Notes: generated by a model not told the origin, from the letters alone. A stretch of DNA of 64,000 bases from Pseudoxanthomonas sp. (GCF_035999195.1 NZ_DASYGY010000001.1:60951-124950); one strand, 5' to 3'. Shown: positions 51,386-60,334, counted from the first letter of the stretch. Numbers and translations: made by a program.

Positions 51386-53093
51386 GTGCGCGGTGGTGCG
51401 GCTGGTTCTCGTAGGTGGTGAAGGCCTGGCGGATGTGCTCGCGCAGGTCGTCGTCGTTCCAGGGTTTGGTCAGGAAACGGTAGATCTCGCCGCGGTTGAT
51501 CGCCTCGGTGACGGTGGCCAGGTCGGTGTAGCCCGACAGCACCAGCCGGATGGTGTCCGGGTACAGCAGGCGCACGCGGCCGAGGAACTCGGTGCCGCTC
51601 ATGTCGGACATGCGCTGGTCGGACAGGATGACCTGCACGTCGTTGGTCGCCAGCAGCTCGAAGGCGTCGGTGACGTTGCTGGCGGCGAGGATGCGATAAC
51701 CGTCGCGGCGGAACAGGCGCACCAGCGAGCGCAGGATGTTCTCTTCGTCGTCCAGCAGCAGCAGCGTACGGTCGGGCTTGGTGGCGGCGAACGCATCCGC
51801 GCGCAGGTAGCGGCGGCGCAGCACGGCACCGGCATCCTCGGCCGACATCGGTTCGCCGAACAGGTGGCCCTGGAACATGTCGCACTGGTTGCGGCGCAGG
51901 AAGCCGAGCTGGGTGTCGGTCTCCACGCCGTGCGCGATGACCTTCATGCCCAGCTGATGGCCCATCGCGATGATGGCGCAGGTGATGGCGACCTCGCGGG
52001 GGCTGGAGGGCACGCCCTTGACGAAGTTGCGGTCGATCTTGATCTTGTCCACCGAGAACCGCACCAGCGAATCCAGGTTGGAATCGCCCATGCCGAAATC
52101 GTCCAGCGTCAGCCGCACGCCTTCGCGGTGCAGCTGCGCCAGCGTGCGGTGGACCAGGTTCATGTCCTTGGCCAGCGCGTTCTGGCGCACTTCCAGCACC
52201 ACCATCTGCGGCGGAATGCCGGCCTCCTGCATCGCCTCCAGCACCTCGGATACGAAGCTGGGACGCAGCAGCTGCAGCGTCGACACGTTGACCGCGATCT
52301 CGAAGTCGTCGAAGCCCCAGTCGCGCCACACGCGCGCCTGCTTGAAGGCGTTGCGCAGCACCCAGTCGCCGATCTGCACGATCACGCCCAGCTTCTCGGC
52401 CACGTGCATGAAGCGCTCCGGCACCAGCAGGCCCAGTGCGGGGGAATACCAGCGCAGCAGGGTTTCCATGCCCACCACGCGGCCGTCGTGCGCATTGATC
52501 TGCGGCTGGTAGAACAGGCGAAGTTCGTTGTGGTGGATGGCGTTGACGATCTGCCGGGCGATGATGCTGTCGCTGCGCGCGGTGATGGCCGCGCCGCGCC
52601 GGTACAGGCGCACCAGGTTCATGCCCTCGTGCTTGGCCTGTTCCATCGCGCTTTCCGCGCACTGCAGCAGGCCCGAGGCGGTGTCGGCATGCTCGGGGCA
52701 CAGCGCCACGCCCAGGGTGCCGGTGAGGAACAGCGTGTACGGCAGCACCGTCATCGGCAGTTCGATCTGCTCGCGCAGCAGGTCGCCGAAGCGCTCCGGC
52801 GGCAGCGTGCCCGGCACGCGCGGCACCGCCACGATGAACTCGTCGCTGCCGTGGCGCCACGCCCGCGCTTCGGGGCCGAGCGCCCGCTGCAGGCGGTCGC
52901 TGAGGATCGCCAGCGCTTCGTCGCCGACCTCCACGCCCATGTTCTCGTTGATCGACCGGAAGTGGTCGATGTCCAGGTACAGCAGCATCATCGGCGTGCC
53001 GTCGTTCGTGGCGGCCTCGACCATGCGCTGCAGGTCGGCTTCGCCGGCGCCGAGGCGCGGCAGGCGGGGCAGGTGGGCGTGTTCGGAATTCAC
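51378..53093 (-). CDS. GGDEF-EAL-REC protein with degenerate active sites
   Basis: The 571-residue soluble protein has an N-terminal GGDEF-like domain (LYLDIDHFRSINENMGVEVGDEAL, site RHGSDEF instead of GGDEF). An EAL-like domain has METLLRW for EAL, VLEVRQN for LEITE and VIAHGVET for AEGVE, so metal ligands are missing. A C-terminal receiver (RTLLLLDDEENILRSL, acceptor in VILSDQRMSDMSG, YRFLTKPWN) resembles those of RpfG-like regulators. It is probably a c-di-GMP effector or scaffold rather than an enzyme. It overlaps the upstream HisKA_3-like gene by ATGA. Confidence 0.85.
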   Translation of the reverse strand: MNSEHAHLPRLPRLGAGEADLQRMVEAATNDGTPMMLLYLDIDHFRSINENMGVEVGDEALAILSDRLQRALGPEARAWRHGSDEFIVAVPRVPGTLPPERFGDLLREQIELPMTVLPYTLFLTGTLGVALCPEHADTASGLLQCAESAMEQAKHEGMNLVRLYRRGAAITARSDSIIARQIVNAIHHNELRLFYQPQINAHDGRVVGMETLLRWYSPALGLLVPERFMHVAEKLGVIVQIGDWVLRNAFKQARVWRDWGFDDFEIAVNVSTLQLLRPSFVSEVLEAMQEAGIPPQMVVLEVRQNALAKDMNLVHRTLAQLHREGVRLTLDDFGMGDSNLDSLVRFSVDKIKIDRNFVKGVPSSPREVAITCAIIAMGHQLGMKVIAHGVETDTQLGFLRRNQCDMFQGHLFGEPMSAEDAGAVLRRRYLRADAFAATKPDRTLLLLDDEENILRSLVRLFRRDGYRILAASNVTDAFELLATNDVQVILSDQRMSDMSGTEFLGRVRLLYPDTIRLVLSGYTDLATVTEAINRGEIYRFLTKPWNDDDLREHIRQAFTTYENQPHHRAHA

Positions 53094-53719
53094 GCGGGAT
53101 CGGCGGGTGTCACGGACGTGGGGCCATAGGGTAGGCGAAGTCGCCAGTGCGTGCCCGGCAGCACGTCCAGATGTCCGCCTACCGCCCTGGCCAGCGCCTG
53201 CAGCAGCGGCAGTTCGGGCAGGTCGGGCTCGCCGTCCATGCGCAGGTCGAGCGCGAAGCCGCCCGACCCGTCGTCACTCCCCGCGAGCGCTGCGCTCGGC
53301 ACGCGCCCCGTCCCGGCGGCGGCACGCAGGATGACCTGCGCGATGCGGAACGCGACCAGTGCGGCGTCGGATGCAGGTGCGTGCGGCAGCGGTGCGAGCG
53401 TCAGCGCGGCGCCGGCGAACAGGCGTTCGTGCTCGGCGCGCAGCGCGGCGTCCAGGCCGATCGAGTCCAGCTGCGGCGGGTGCAGCGTGGCATGCAGGTC
53501 GCGCACGATGGCGACGGCCTCGTCGCTGGCGCGGATGATCTCCTGCAGGTCTTCGGCGCGCAGGTCGGGATCGTCTTCCGACTGCACCAGGTGGGCGCCC
53601 ATGCGGATCGCCGACAGGGCCTGGCCGACCTGGTTGTGCAGGGCGCGGCCGACGCGATGGCGGTCGGCCTCCTGCAGGCGGAACAGCTGCAACAGCAGGT
53701 CGGGTGGCGGCGTGGACAT
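53090..53719 (-). CDS. HisKA_3-like dimerisation/phosphotransfer protein lacking an ATPase domain
   Basis: The 209-residue protein begins LLLQLFRLQEADRHRVGRALHNQVGQALSAIRMGA, resembling the H-box of NarX/DesK-type kinases (H28 in ALHNQVGQAL). LHATLHPPQLDSIGLDAALRAEHE matches the segment before the ATPase domain. The following ~100 residues (LVAFRIAQVILRAA...LRLPYGP) occupy the ATPase position, but no N, G1 or G2 box remains. It could be a phosphotransfer or phosphatase protein, or a sensor module for the overlapping GGDEF-EAL-REC product. The ATG at 53719 is chosen where homology starts. Confidence 0.7.
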   Translation of the reverse strand: MSTPPPDLLLQLFRLQEADRHRVGRALHNQVGQALSAIRMGAHLVQSEDDPDLRAEDLQEIIRASDEAVAIVRDLHATLHPPQLDSIGLDAALRAEHERLFAGAALTLAPLPHAPASDAALVAFRIAQVILRAAAGTGRVPSAALAGSDDGSGGFALDLRMDGEPDLPELPLLQALARAVGGHLDVLPGTHWRLRLPYGPTSVTPADPA

Positions 53720-53798
53720 GGGCGCTGCGGAGAGGGAACCGCCGGCAGTATGCCAGCGGTGCCGCCGCGCGATGGCCCGGCGATGCCCCGAACGCAGC

Positions 53799-53822
53799 GG
53801 GGCGGCCATCGCTGGCCGCCCC
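53799..53822 (-). terminator. hairpin after the short MCP gene
   Basis: 10-bp arms (GGGGCGGCCA and complement) with loop TCGC lie 29 bp after the MCP-like stop. No U run follows. Confidence 0.5.
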
Positions 53823-53851
53823 GTCGTGTCGTGGCTGTCGCGTTCGGGCGG

Positions 53852-55042
53852 TCAGAACAGCTCGACCGTGCCCGCGCCCATGTTCTGCTGGGCGACCGGC
53901 TTGTGCGGCGGACGCTCCCATTCCGTGCGCTGGTCGCGCAGGCGGTTGCCGATCAGGCGCAACGCGTTGAGCAGTTCGTTGTCGGTGGCGCCGCCGCTGC
54001 GGTGCAGCAGTTCCTGCAGGGCGACGGCTTCCTTGTTGATCGCGGCCAGGCGGTCGAGGTGCGTCTGCGCGCTGCCCAGCGACTGCGTGGCGATGTCCTC
54101 GAACTGCAGCGAGCGGACGGCGTCGGCGACGCTGGCGTCGATCGCGTGGCCGCACATCGAGACCTCGCGCATGCCGTCGCCCAGCGAGGCGTTGATCGCG
54201 GCGACCTGGTTGAGCATGCCGGCCGCTTCCGAACGCGCTTCCCGCGAACGGTCGAGGTCGCGCGAGGCCATGTTGGAGACGGTGTCGCGCACCTTGGCGA
54301 TGGATTCCTTCGAGCTGTGGGCCAGCTTGCGGATCTGCTCGTTGAAGGCGGTGGAGCGCTCGGACAGGTTGCGCACTTCGTCGGCGACCACCGCGAAGCC
54401 GCGACCGGCTTCGCCGGCGCGCGCGGCTTCGATGGCGGCGTTCAGCGCCAGCAGGTTGGTCTGGTCGGCGATCGACTTGACGTCTTCCAGCAGCGAGAAG
54501 ATGCCGTCCAGGTGCTGCGCCATGTCGTCGATGTGGTGCACGGTGGTGCCGCTCTGGCCGGCCACCTGCTCCAGCGCCTCGACCAGCTGTTCCATGCGCT
54601 GGCTGGCGTTCTGGGCGAAGCGCGCCACGTCCACGCCGGCGCGGTCGCCGTCGCCGTTGCGGTCGATGATGCGCGAGATCGCCGCGCTCTGTTCGCGCGA
54701 CTTGCGGTTCATCGCATCGAAACTGCCGCCGAGGTTGTTGACCGCTTCGCGGATCAGTTCGCGGGCGCGGTCGATCTCGCTGCGCGAGCCTTCGATCTCG
54801 TTGTTGACGAAGCGGCGCAGTTCGGTCAGCAGGGCGTCCTGCTCGCGCACCACGCTGGCGTGCTCGGGCGAGATCTGCTGCCCGTTGGTCGCCGTGAGCC
54901 ACGCGAAGATCAGCCACGCCAGCGTCAGCGACGTCAGCAGGGCCCATTGCAGGGCGTTGGGCCAGTCGAAGCCGACCGACAGCGGGAACAGCAGGGTCAG
55001 GATGAGGGGTGCCGCCAGACGAACCAGGATGCGCGAGTACAT
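53852..55042 (-). CDS. membrane MCP-like receptor without periplasmic sensor
   Basis: The 396-residue protein has two closely spaced membrane helices (about 8-25 and 30-49) and no ligand-binding domain between them. A helical cytoplasmic signalling domain follows, with the receptor tip VKSIADQTNLLALNAAIEAARAGEAGRGFAVVADEVRNLSERS. It may sense an internal or membrane cue. The C-terminus NMGAGTVELF lacks the WxxF CheR-tether motif; it shares VELF with CheD encoded nearby. A strong sigma-28-type promoter lies 30-56 bp upstream. Confidence 0.9.
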   Translation of the reverse strand: MYSRILVRLAAPLILTLLFPLSVGFDWPNALQWALLTSLTLAWLIFAWLTATNGQQISPEHASVVREQDALLTELRRFVNNEIEGSRSEIDRARELIREAVNNLGGSFDAMNRKSREQSAAISRIIDRNGDGDRAGVDVARFAQNASQRMEQLVEALEQVAGQSGTTVHHIDDMAQHLDGIFSLLEDVKSIADQTNLLALNAAIEAARAGEAGRGFAVVADEVRNLSERSTAFNEQIRKLAHSSKESIAKVRDTVSNMASRDLDRSREARSEAAGMLNQVAAINASLGDGMREVSMCGHAIDASVADAVRSLQFEDIATQSLGSAQTHLDRLAAINKEAVALQELLHRSGGATDNELLNALRLIGNRLRDQRTEWERPPHKPVAQQNMGAGTVELF

Positions 55043-55071
55043 GGGTGCTCTCTGATGAAGCTCACTGTTGA

Positions 55072-55098
55072 GTATCGGCCGTGCGGAACGGCTCTTTA
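55072..55098 (-). promoter_or_regulatory. sigma-28 (FliA) promoter of the short MCP gene
   Basis: The minus strand reads TAAAGAGC, 11 bp, GCCGATAC, close to consensus and correctly spaced. Confidence 0.8.
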
Positions 55099-55157
55099 GG
55101 CGGGAATTCGTGCGGTTTTGCGATCGCGTGCGATCTGTGACCGGTGTTGCTGCCCCA

Positions 55158-55300
55158 GTAGGAGCGACGTGAGTCGCGACCGCGGCAGGGAAACCACTGC
55201 TGGCGTTGCCGGAGCGGCGCGGCTGACCGTCACCGCTTCCTGCTTGTGTCTCGGGCCACGACGGTGGTGGGCGTGCGGTCGCGACTTACGTCGCTCCTAC
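55158..55300. repeat. REPIN, GTAGGAGCGACG family (site 6)
   Basis: GTAGGAGCGACGTGAGTCGC at the left faces GCGACTTACGTCGCTCCTAC at the right. It fills the gap between cheB and the short MCP gene. Confidence 0.85.
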
Positions 55301-55329
55301 AGCAGTCCCGCAGCGGCGATGCCGCCAGC

Positions 55330-56397
55330 TCAGGCGATCGCCGCGGCCAGGTCGAGCAGGCGCTGGGCGATGCGGTCCAGCGGCAGGGCTTCCTTGGCGG
55401 CGCCCAGCCGCATGGCGGCGCCGGGCATGCCCCAGACCACGCTGGTCGCCTCGTCCTGCACCAGGGTGGGCGCGCCGGCCTGGCTCATTTCCAGCAGGCC
55501 GCGGGCGCCGTCGTCGCCCATGCCGGTGAGGATGGCGCCGACCGCGTTGCCGCCGGCGCTCTGCGCGACCGAGCGGAACAGCACGTCGACCGCCGGCTTG
55601 TGGCGGTTCACCGCCGGGCCGTCGTCGATGCGGGCACGCCAGCGGGCGCCGTCGCGGATGATGCGCATGTGCTGGCCGCCGGGCGGCAGGTAGGCATGGC
55701 CCGGCAGGATGGCCTCGCCGTCGCTGGCCTCGCGCACGGCCATGGCCGAATGGCGGTCCAGGCGTTCGGCGAAGGCGCGGCTGAAGCCGGCGGGGATGTG
55801 CTGGGTCATCACGATGGCGGGCGCATCGGCCGGCATCTGCTCCAGCACCACGCGCAGCGCCTCGGTGCCGCCGGCGGACGCGCCGATGGCGATCAGGCGG
55901 TCGGTGGTGCGGAAGCGCAGGGCGGGCGGTGCGGGCAGGGCGGCGTCGAGGTTCAGGCGCGGCGCCCCCTGGCGCGCCAGCGGGCGCACGCGCGCCTTCG
56001 CCGCCGCCTTGACCTTGGCGATGATCTCGTCCGAGTACGCCTGCAGGCCGCTGGCGACGTCGAGCTTGGGCTTGGAGACGAAGTCCACCGCGCCCAGCGC
56101 CAGCGCCTGCAGCGTGGTGTCCGCGCCGCGCTCGGTGAGCGAGGAGATCATCACCACCGGCATCGGCCGCAGGCGCATGACGTTCTCCAGGAACGCCAGG
56201 CCGTCCATGCGCGGCATTTCCACGTCCAGCGTCATCACGTCGGGATTCAGGCGCTTGATCTTGTCGCGCGCCAGCAGCGGATCGGCGGCCGAACCGACCA
56301 CCTCGATGCCGGGGTCGCGCGACAGGATTTCGGTTAGCATCTGGCGCACGACCGCCGAGTCGTCGACGATCAGCACGCGGCAAGGGGTCATGCTCAT
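55330..56397 (-). CDS. cheB: chemotaxis protein-glutamate methylesterase CheB
   Basis: The 355-residue enzyme demethylates or deamidates receptor glutamates. The receiver domain (1-120) has LIVDDSAVVRQML and acceptor Asp in VMTLDVEMPRMDG. The C-terminal esterase (about 165-350) has the catalytic Ser in IGASAGGTEAL, His in MTQHIPAGFS and Asp in LTGMGDDGARG. Its ATG (56397) overlaps the cheD stop (TGATG). Confidence 0.96.
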   Translation of the reverse strand: MSMTPCRVLIVDDSAVVRQMLTEILSRDPGIEVVGSAADPLLARDKIKRLNPDVMTLDVEMPRMDGLAFLENVMRLRPMPVVMISSLTERGADTTLQALALGAVDFVSKPKLDVASGLQAYSDEIIAKVKAAAKARVRPLARQGAPRLNLDAALPAPPALRFRTTDRLIAIGASAGGTEALRVVLEQMPADAPAIVMTQHIPAGFSRAFAERLDRHSAMAVREASDGEAILPGHAYLPPGGQHMRIIRDGARWRARIDDGPAVNRHKPAVDVLFRSVAQSAGGNAVGAILTGMGDDGARGLLEMSQAGAPTLVQDEATSVVWGMPGAAMRLGAAKEALPLDRIAQRLLDLAAAIA

Positions 56398-56999
56398 CAG
56401 AACAGCTCCACGCCCCCGGTGACGGGAGCCTTGGACAGGCGGGCGCGGGCCGCGGACTCGGCGGCCAGCACTTCGGCATCGTGCGCGTGCGGCAGGCGCT
56501 GCACGACCGCGCGGCCGCTGTCGGGGAAGTACCAGACCTTGCGCGGATGGATGCCACGCAGGTCTTCGGCCACCACCGGGATGCGTTCGGCGTCCAGGTA
56601 GCGGCGGACGAATTCGGCGTTGCGGGTGCCGACCGGATTGCTGGTGAAGCCCTTCAGCACGTTGGCGCCGCCGAACACCTTGGCCTGCAGACGGTTGCGT
56701 GCGGCACCGCGCTTGAGCAGGTCGTTGATCAGCAGTTCCATCGCATAGCTGCCGTAGCGCGCGGGCGCGCCGTCGCCGACATTGCCGTCGGGCAGCAGAA
56801 AGTGGTTCATACCGCCGAGCTTGAGCAGCGGGTCGCGGATGCACGCGGCCACGCATGAGCCCAGCACGGTGACCAGCGCGGTGTGGTCGTCCACCACCAG
56901 GTACTGCGTGGGCAGCAGCTTGGCGGCGTCGGTCTTGAAGCGGATGTCGTGGTAGCGCAGCACGCTGCCATCGGCGAAGGCGGCCGCGGCGGCGCTCAT
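56397..56999 (-). CDS. cheD: chemotaxis receptor glutamine deamidase CheD
   Basis: The 200-residue enzyme shows LVTVLGSCVAACIRDPLLKLGGMNHFLLP with the catalytic Cys in LGSCV and the His in GMNHF. AKVFGGANVLKG follows. It converts receptor Gln to Glu and can bind CheC-type phosphatases in other bacteria. Overlaps with cheR (ATGA) and cheB (TGATG) show tight coupling. The C-terminus ends TGGVELF, resembling the tail of the short MCP. Confidence 0.95.
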   Translation of the reverse strand: MSAAAAAFADGSVLRYHDIRFKTDAAKLLPTQYLVVDDHTALVTVLGSCVAACIRDPLLKLGGMNHFLLPDGNVGDGAPARYGSYAMELLINDLLKRGAARNRLQAKVFGGANVLKGFTSNPVGTRNAEFVRRYLDAERIPVVAEDLRGIHPRKVWYFPDSGRAVVQRLPHAHDAEVLAAESAARARLSKAPVTGGVELF

Positions 57000-57907
57000 G
57001 CGGCGGCTCCGGCGCGGCGGTACAGCGTGCGGCCGCAGGGCTGGATGATGTCCGCGGCGTGCAGGTAGTTCTCCGAGTGCCCGGTGTACAGCATGCCGTC
57101 GTCGGCCAGGTGCGGCACCAGGCGGGTGAGGATGCCGCGCTGGGTCGGCTTGTCGAAATAGATCATCACGTTGCGGCAGAACAGCGCGGTGAACGGACCG
57201 GCCACGTCGTAGCGGGGCGCCAGCAGGTTGAGCGGGCGGAAGTCGATCAGCTGGCGCAGCGCCGGATGCACGCGGCACTTGCCTTCGTTGGGACCGCTGC
57301 CGCGCTGGAAGTAGCGCCGCTTCAGCGCGTCGTCGAGGCCGGCGATGCGTTCGACCGGATACACGCCGCGCTCGCCGGTGGCCAGGACCTGGGTGTCCAC
57401 GTCGGTAGCCAGGATGCGCACCGGCGGGGTCAGCGTACCGTAGGCCTCGCAGGCGGAGATGGCGATCGAATACGGTTCCTCCCCGGTGGAGGCGGCACAG
57501 GTCCAGATTTTCAGCGGGCCGTCGTGGCGTCGTTTGGCCAGTTCTTCCTGCAGCCGATCGAAATGGTGCGGTTCGCGGAAGAACGAGGTGAGGTTGGTGG
57601 TCAGCGCGTTGGTGAACGCCTGCCATTCGTCGCCGCCATCGCGTTCCAGCCGGTCCAGGTAGTCCTTGAAGCTGCGCAGGCCGAGCGCGCGCAGGCGCCG
57701 CGAGAGGCGGCCATAGACCATATCGCGCTTGCCGTCGGCCAGCGCGATGCCGGCACGCTGGCGGATCAGGTCGGCGACGCGGCGGAAATCGCGGTCGTCG
57801 AACTCGAAGTCGCGTGCGCCGCTCGCCGCCGTGTCGTCGTGCGCGGGGGCGGAGGAAGTCCGTCGGGTCGGAGGTGCCGGAACAAGGGGGCGGGGACTGA
57901 CGGACAT
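56996..57907 (-). CDS. cheR: chemotaxis protein methyltransferase CheR
   Basis: The 303-residue SAM-dependent enzyme methylates receptor glutamates. The N-terminal helical domain (FRRVADLIRQRAGIALADGKRDMVYGRLSRRLR) precedes the Rossmann domain with IWTCAASTGEEPYSIA (SAM site) and FCRNVMIYFD. An extra Ala/Pro/Thr-rich N-terminus of about 35 residues is unusual. No TPR extension is present. A 14-bp-arm hairpin lies between this gene and the upstream MCP gene. Confidence 0.96.
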   Translation of the reverse strand: MSVSPRPLVPAPPTRRTSSAPAHDDTAASGARDFEFDDRDFRRVADLIRQRAGIALADGKRDMVYGRLSRRLRALGLRSFKDYLDRLERDGGDEWQAFTNALTTNLTSFFREPHHFDRLQEELAKRRHDGPLKIWTCAASTGEEPYSIAISACEAYGTLTPPVRILATDVDTQVLATGERGVYPVERIAGLDDALKRRYFQRGSGPNEGKCRVHPALRQLIDFRPLNLLAPRYDVAGPFTALFCRNVMIYFDKPTQRGILTRLVPHLADDGMLYTGHSENYLHAADIIQPCGRTLYRRAGAAA

Positions 57908-57944
57908 GGGATCTCGGAAGAGAGGGCTGCTGTCGGATTACTCG

Positions 57945-57977
57945 GCCGACGCCCCGTCGGAAGGACGGGGCGTCGGC
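57945..57977 (-). terminator. strong hairpin between MCP gene and cheR
   Basis: A perfect inverted repeat with 14-bp arms (GCCGACGCCCCGTC and complement) and 5-base loop lies between two same-strand genes. There is no U tract. It may attenuate or stabilise the message rather than terminate fully. Confidence 0.55.
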
Positions 57978-58004
57978 ATGTCCACGTGATGCAAGCGGCG
58001 TGCC

Positions 58005-60242
58005 TCAGAACTCCTGCCAGTCGTCGCCGTCGGCCAGTGCCGGCTCCAGCGGCGCGGGAGCGCTGCTGCGGGCGACCGTCGGGCGGGCGCTGGCGGGGGC
58101 GGGCGCGGCCTTGGCGGGCTTGGGCGCCGCGGTCGGGACGGACGGGGCCTGGGCATGCAGCTTGAACACCGAGACCGATTCGCTCAGCGCCAGCGCCTGC
58201 TCTTCCATCGAGCGGGCGGCGGCCGAGGCTTCCTCCACCAGCGCGGCGTTCTGCTGGGTGGTCTCGTCCATCTGGGTGATGGTCTGGTTGACCTGCTCGA
58301 TGCCGGCGCTCTGTTCCTGCGAGGCGGCGGAGATCTCGGCCATGATGTCGGTCACGCGCTGCACCGAGGCGACGATCTCGCCCATGGTGGCGCCCGCCTG
58401 GTTCACCAGCTTGGAGCCGTCGGCGACCTTGTCCACCGAGGTCTCGATCAGCCCCTTGATCTCCTTGGCCGCGTTGGCCGAGCGCTGGGCCAGCGTGCGC
58501 ACTTCCGACGCCACGACCGCGAAGCCGCGGCCCTGTTCGCCGGCACGCGCGGCTTCCACCGCCGCATTGAGCGCCAGGATGTTGGTCTGGAAGGCGATGC
58601 CGTCGATGACCGAGATGATGTCGGCGATCTTCTTCGACGACTGCTCGATGTCGCGCATCGTCGTGACGACCTTGCCCACGACCTCACCACCCTGCGAGGC
58701 GACGCCCGCCGCGCCCTGCGCCAGCTGGTTGGCCTGGCGGGCCGATTCGGCGTTCTGGCGCACGGTGGAGGTCAGTTCCTCCATCGAGGCGGCGGTCTCT
58801 TCCAGGTTGGCGGCCTGCTGCTCGGTGCGGCGCGACAGGTCCGAGTTGCCCGACGCGATCTCGCCGGCGGCGGTGTTGATGCTGCTCGAGGCGTCCTGGA
58901 TGCGGCCGACGATGTCGGTCAGCTGGGCGACGGTGGCGTCGGCATCGTCGCGCATGGCGGCGAACACGCCATGGAAGTCGCCCTGCATGCGTGCGGTCAG
59001 GTCGCCACGGGCGATGGCCTTCAGCAGTTCGGACACTTCGGCCAGGTTGCCGTCGGTGGTCTCCATCAGCTGGTTCAGGCCGTCGATCATGTCGCGGAAG
59101 TCGTACTGGTACTTGTCCACGTCGCCGCGCTGGCTGAAGTCGCCGGCCGAGGCCGCCATCGCCAGGCGCTTGATCTCGCCGTTGATCGCCGACAGGTTGG
59201 CCTTGGTGGCGTCCATCGTCTCGGTGAGGTTGGCCTTCTCGCCCGGCAGCTTGGGCATGTCCAGGCTCAGGTCGCCGATCGAATAGCGCTGCATGATCTT
59301 CAGCGCATCGCCGATGGCCTGCAGGTGCGAGGCGACCAGGGCGTTGGTGTCGCGCACCATGCGGCCGTACTCGCCGGGGAACGCGCTGTCGTCCATGCGG
59401 TAGCTGATCTGGCCTTCGTCGTGGCGCGCGGCCATCTCGCCCTGGGCGGAGATCACCGACTGCACCTGCGTCTGCATGCGCTGCATGGCGCTGAGCAGCT
59501 GGCCGACTTCGTCCGAGCGGCTGGTGTCGATCTTGCCGTCCAGCTTGCCGGCGGAGACGTCGTTGGCCACGCGCACGGCTTCGCCGACGGCGTTGGCGAT
59601 GGTGCGGGCGAAGAACCACGCCAGCGCGAGACCGCCGACGATGCCGGCCAGCAGCATGATGACCATCAGGGTGCTGGAGGCGGTATACGTGCTGTCCGCG
59701 CTTTCGCTGGCCAGCTTGGCTTCCTTGTCGACGATGGCGATCAGGGCCGTCAGCGCATCGGTCGCCTTGGCGTGGCGGTCGCGCGTCTCGCCGATGAAGG
59801 TGTCCACGGCATCGTCCGGCAGGCCGAGATCGGTCATTTCCTGCACGTCGGCATACGACTGCTTGGCCGAAGCCCATTCCTTGACGAACAGGTCGTAGGC
59901 CTTCTTCTCTTCGGCGGTGGCGATCAGCTTCGCGTAGTCCTTGATGGCCGCATCGATCAGCTTCCCGTCCTTCTCGGCCTTGGCCTTGGCTTCGGCCTTG
60001 ACGGCATCGCTGGCACGCACGTGCTGGCGATAGGCGGTGGTCCGGTACTCGAAGATCTGCGCGCGCAGGTCGCCCGCGGCCTTCACGCTGGGCAGCACGT
60101 TGCCGGTGACTTCCGTGGTGGCGCCGTTCAACGAATTGAGGCCGACGAACGCGGCGATGCCCTGGACCAGCATCAGGGCCAGTACGACGCCGAAGGCGAG
60201 CATCATCTTCGTCGTCAGTTTGAGGTTCTTGATCCGCTGCAT
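58005..60242 (-). CDS. methyl-accepting chemotaxis protein with CheR-tether pentapeptide
   Basis: The 745-residue receptor has a first membrane helix (about 11-32), a periplasmic four-helix-type sensor (NVLPSVKAAGDLRAQIFEYRTTAYRQHVRA) and a second helix near 190-212. HAMP-like segments include a long insert, and then the methylation and signalling domain (tip IIDGIAFQTNILALNAAVEAARAGEQGRGFAVVASEVRTLAQRS). An Ala/Pro linker leads to the terminal DWQEF, an xWxxF tether like E. coli NWETF that recruits CheR and CheB. It is adjacent to cheR-cheD-cheB. GGAAAAAG precedes the ATG. Confidence 0.95.
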   Translation of the reverse strand: MQRIKNLKLTTKMMLAFGVVLALMLVQGIAAFVGLNSLNGATTEVTGNVLPSVKAAGDLRAQIFEYRTTAYRQHVRASDAVKAEAKAKAEKDGKLIDAAIKDYAKLIATAEEKKAYDLFVKEWASAKQSYADVQEMTDLGLPDDAVDTFIGETRDRHAKATDALTALIAIVDKEAKLASESADSTYTASSTLMVIMLLAGIVGGLALAWFFARTIANAVGEAVRVANDVSAGKLDGKIDTSRSDEVGQLLSAMQRMQTQVQSVISAQGEMAARHDEGQISYRMDDSAFPGEYGRMVRDTNALVASHLQAIGDALKIMQRYSIGDLSLDMPKLPGEKANLTETMDATKANLSAINGEIKRLAMAASAGDFSQRGDVDKYQYDFRDMIDGLNQLMETTDGNLAEVSELLKAIARGDLTARMQGDFHGVFAAMRDDADATVAQLTDIVGRIQDASSSINTAAGEIASGNSDLSRRTEQQAANLEETAASMEELTSTVRQNAESARQANQLAQGAAGVASQGGEVVGKVVTTMRDIEQSSKKIADIISVIDGIAFQTNILALNAAVEAARAGEQGRGFAVVASEVRTLAQRSANAAKEIKGLIETSVDKVADGSKLVNQAGATMGEIVASVQRVTDIMAEISAASQEQSAGIEQVNQTITQMDETTQQNAALVEEASAAARSMEEQALALSESVSVFKLHAQAPSVPTAAPKPAKAAPAPASARPTVARSSAPAPLEPALADGDDWQEF

Positions 60243-60300
60243 GGGATTCTTTTTCCTTTACCGGGGCGCGCGCCGCGCCGCACTCAGTGGCAACCAGACC

Positions 60301-60325
60301 CGGGCAGGGCGTTGCGCCCTGCCCG
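60301..60325 (-). terminator. hairpin between OB-fold gene and MCP gene
   Basis: 10-bp arms (CGGGCAGGGC and complement) with loop GTTGC lie just after the OB-fold gene stop. No U run. Confidence 0.45.
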
Positions 60326-60334
60326 TGAAGCGGA

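Noticed and set aside
53720..53809. upstream extension of the HisKA_3-like protein
   Set aside because: The extra 30 residues are encoded by the hairpin region and lack homology; ATG 53719 starts the helical domain.
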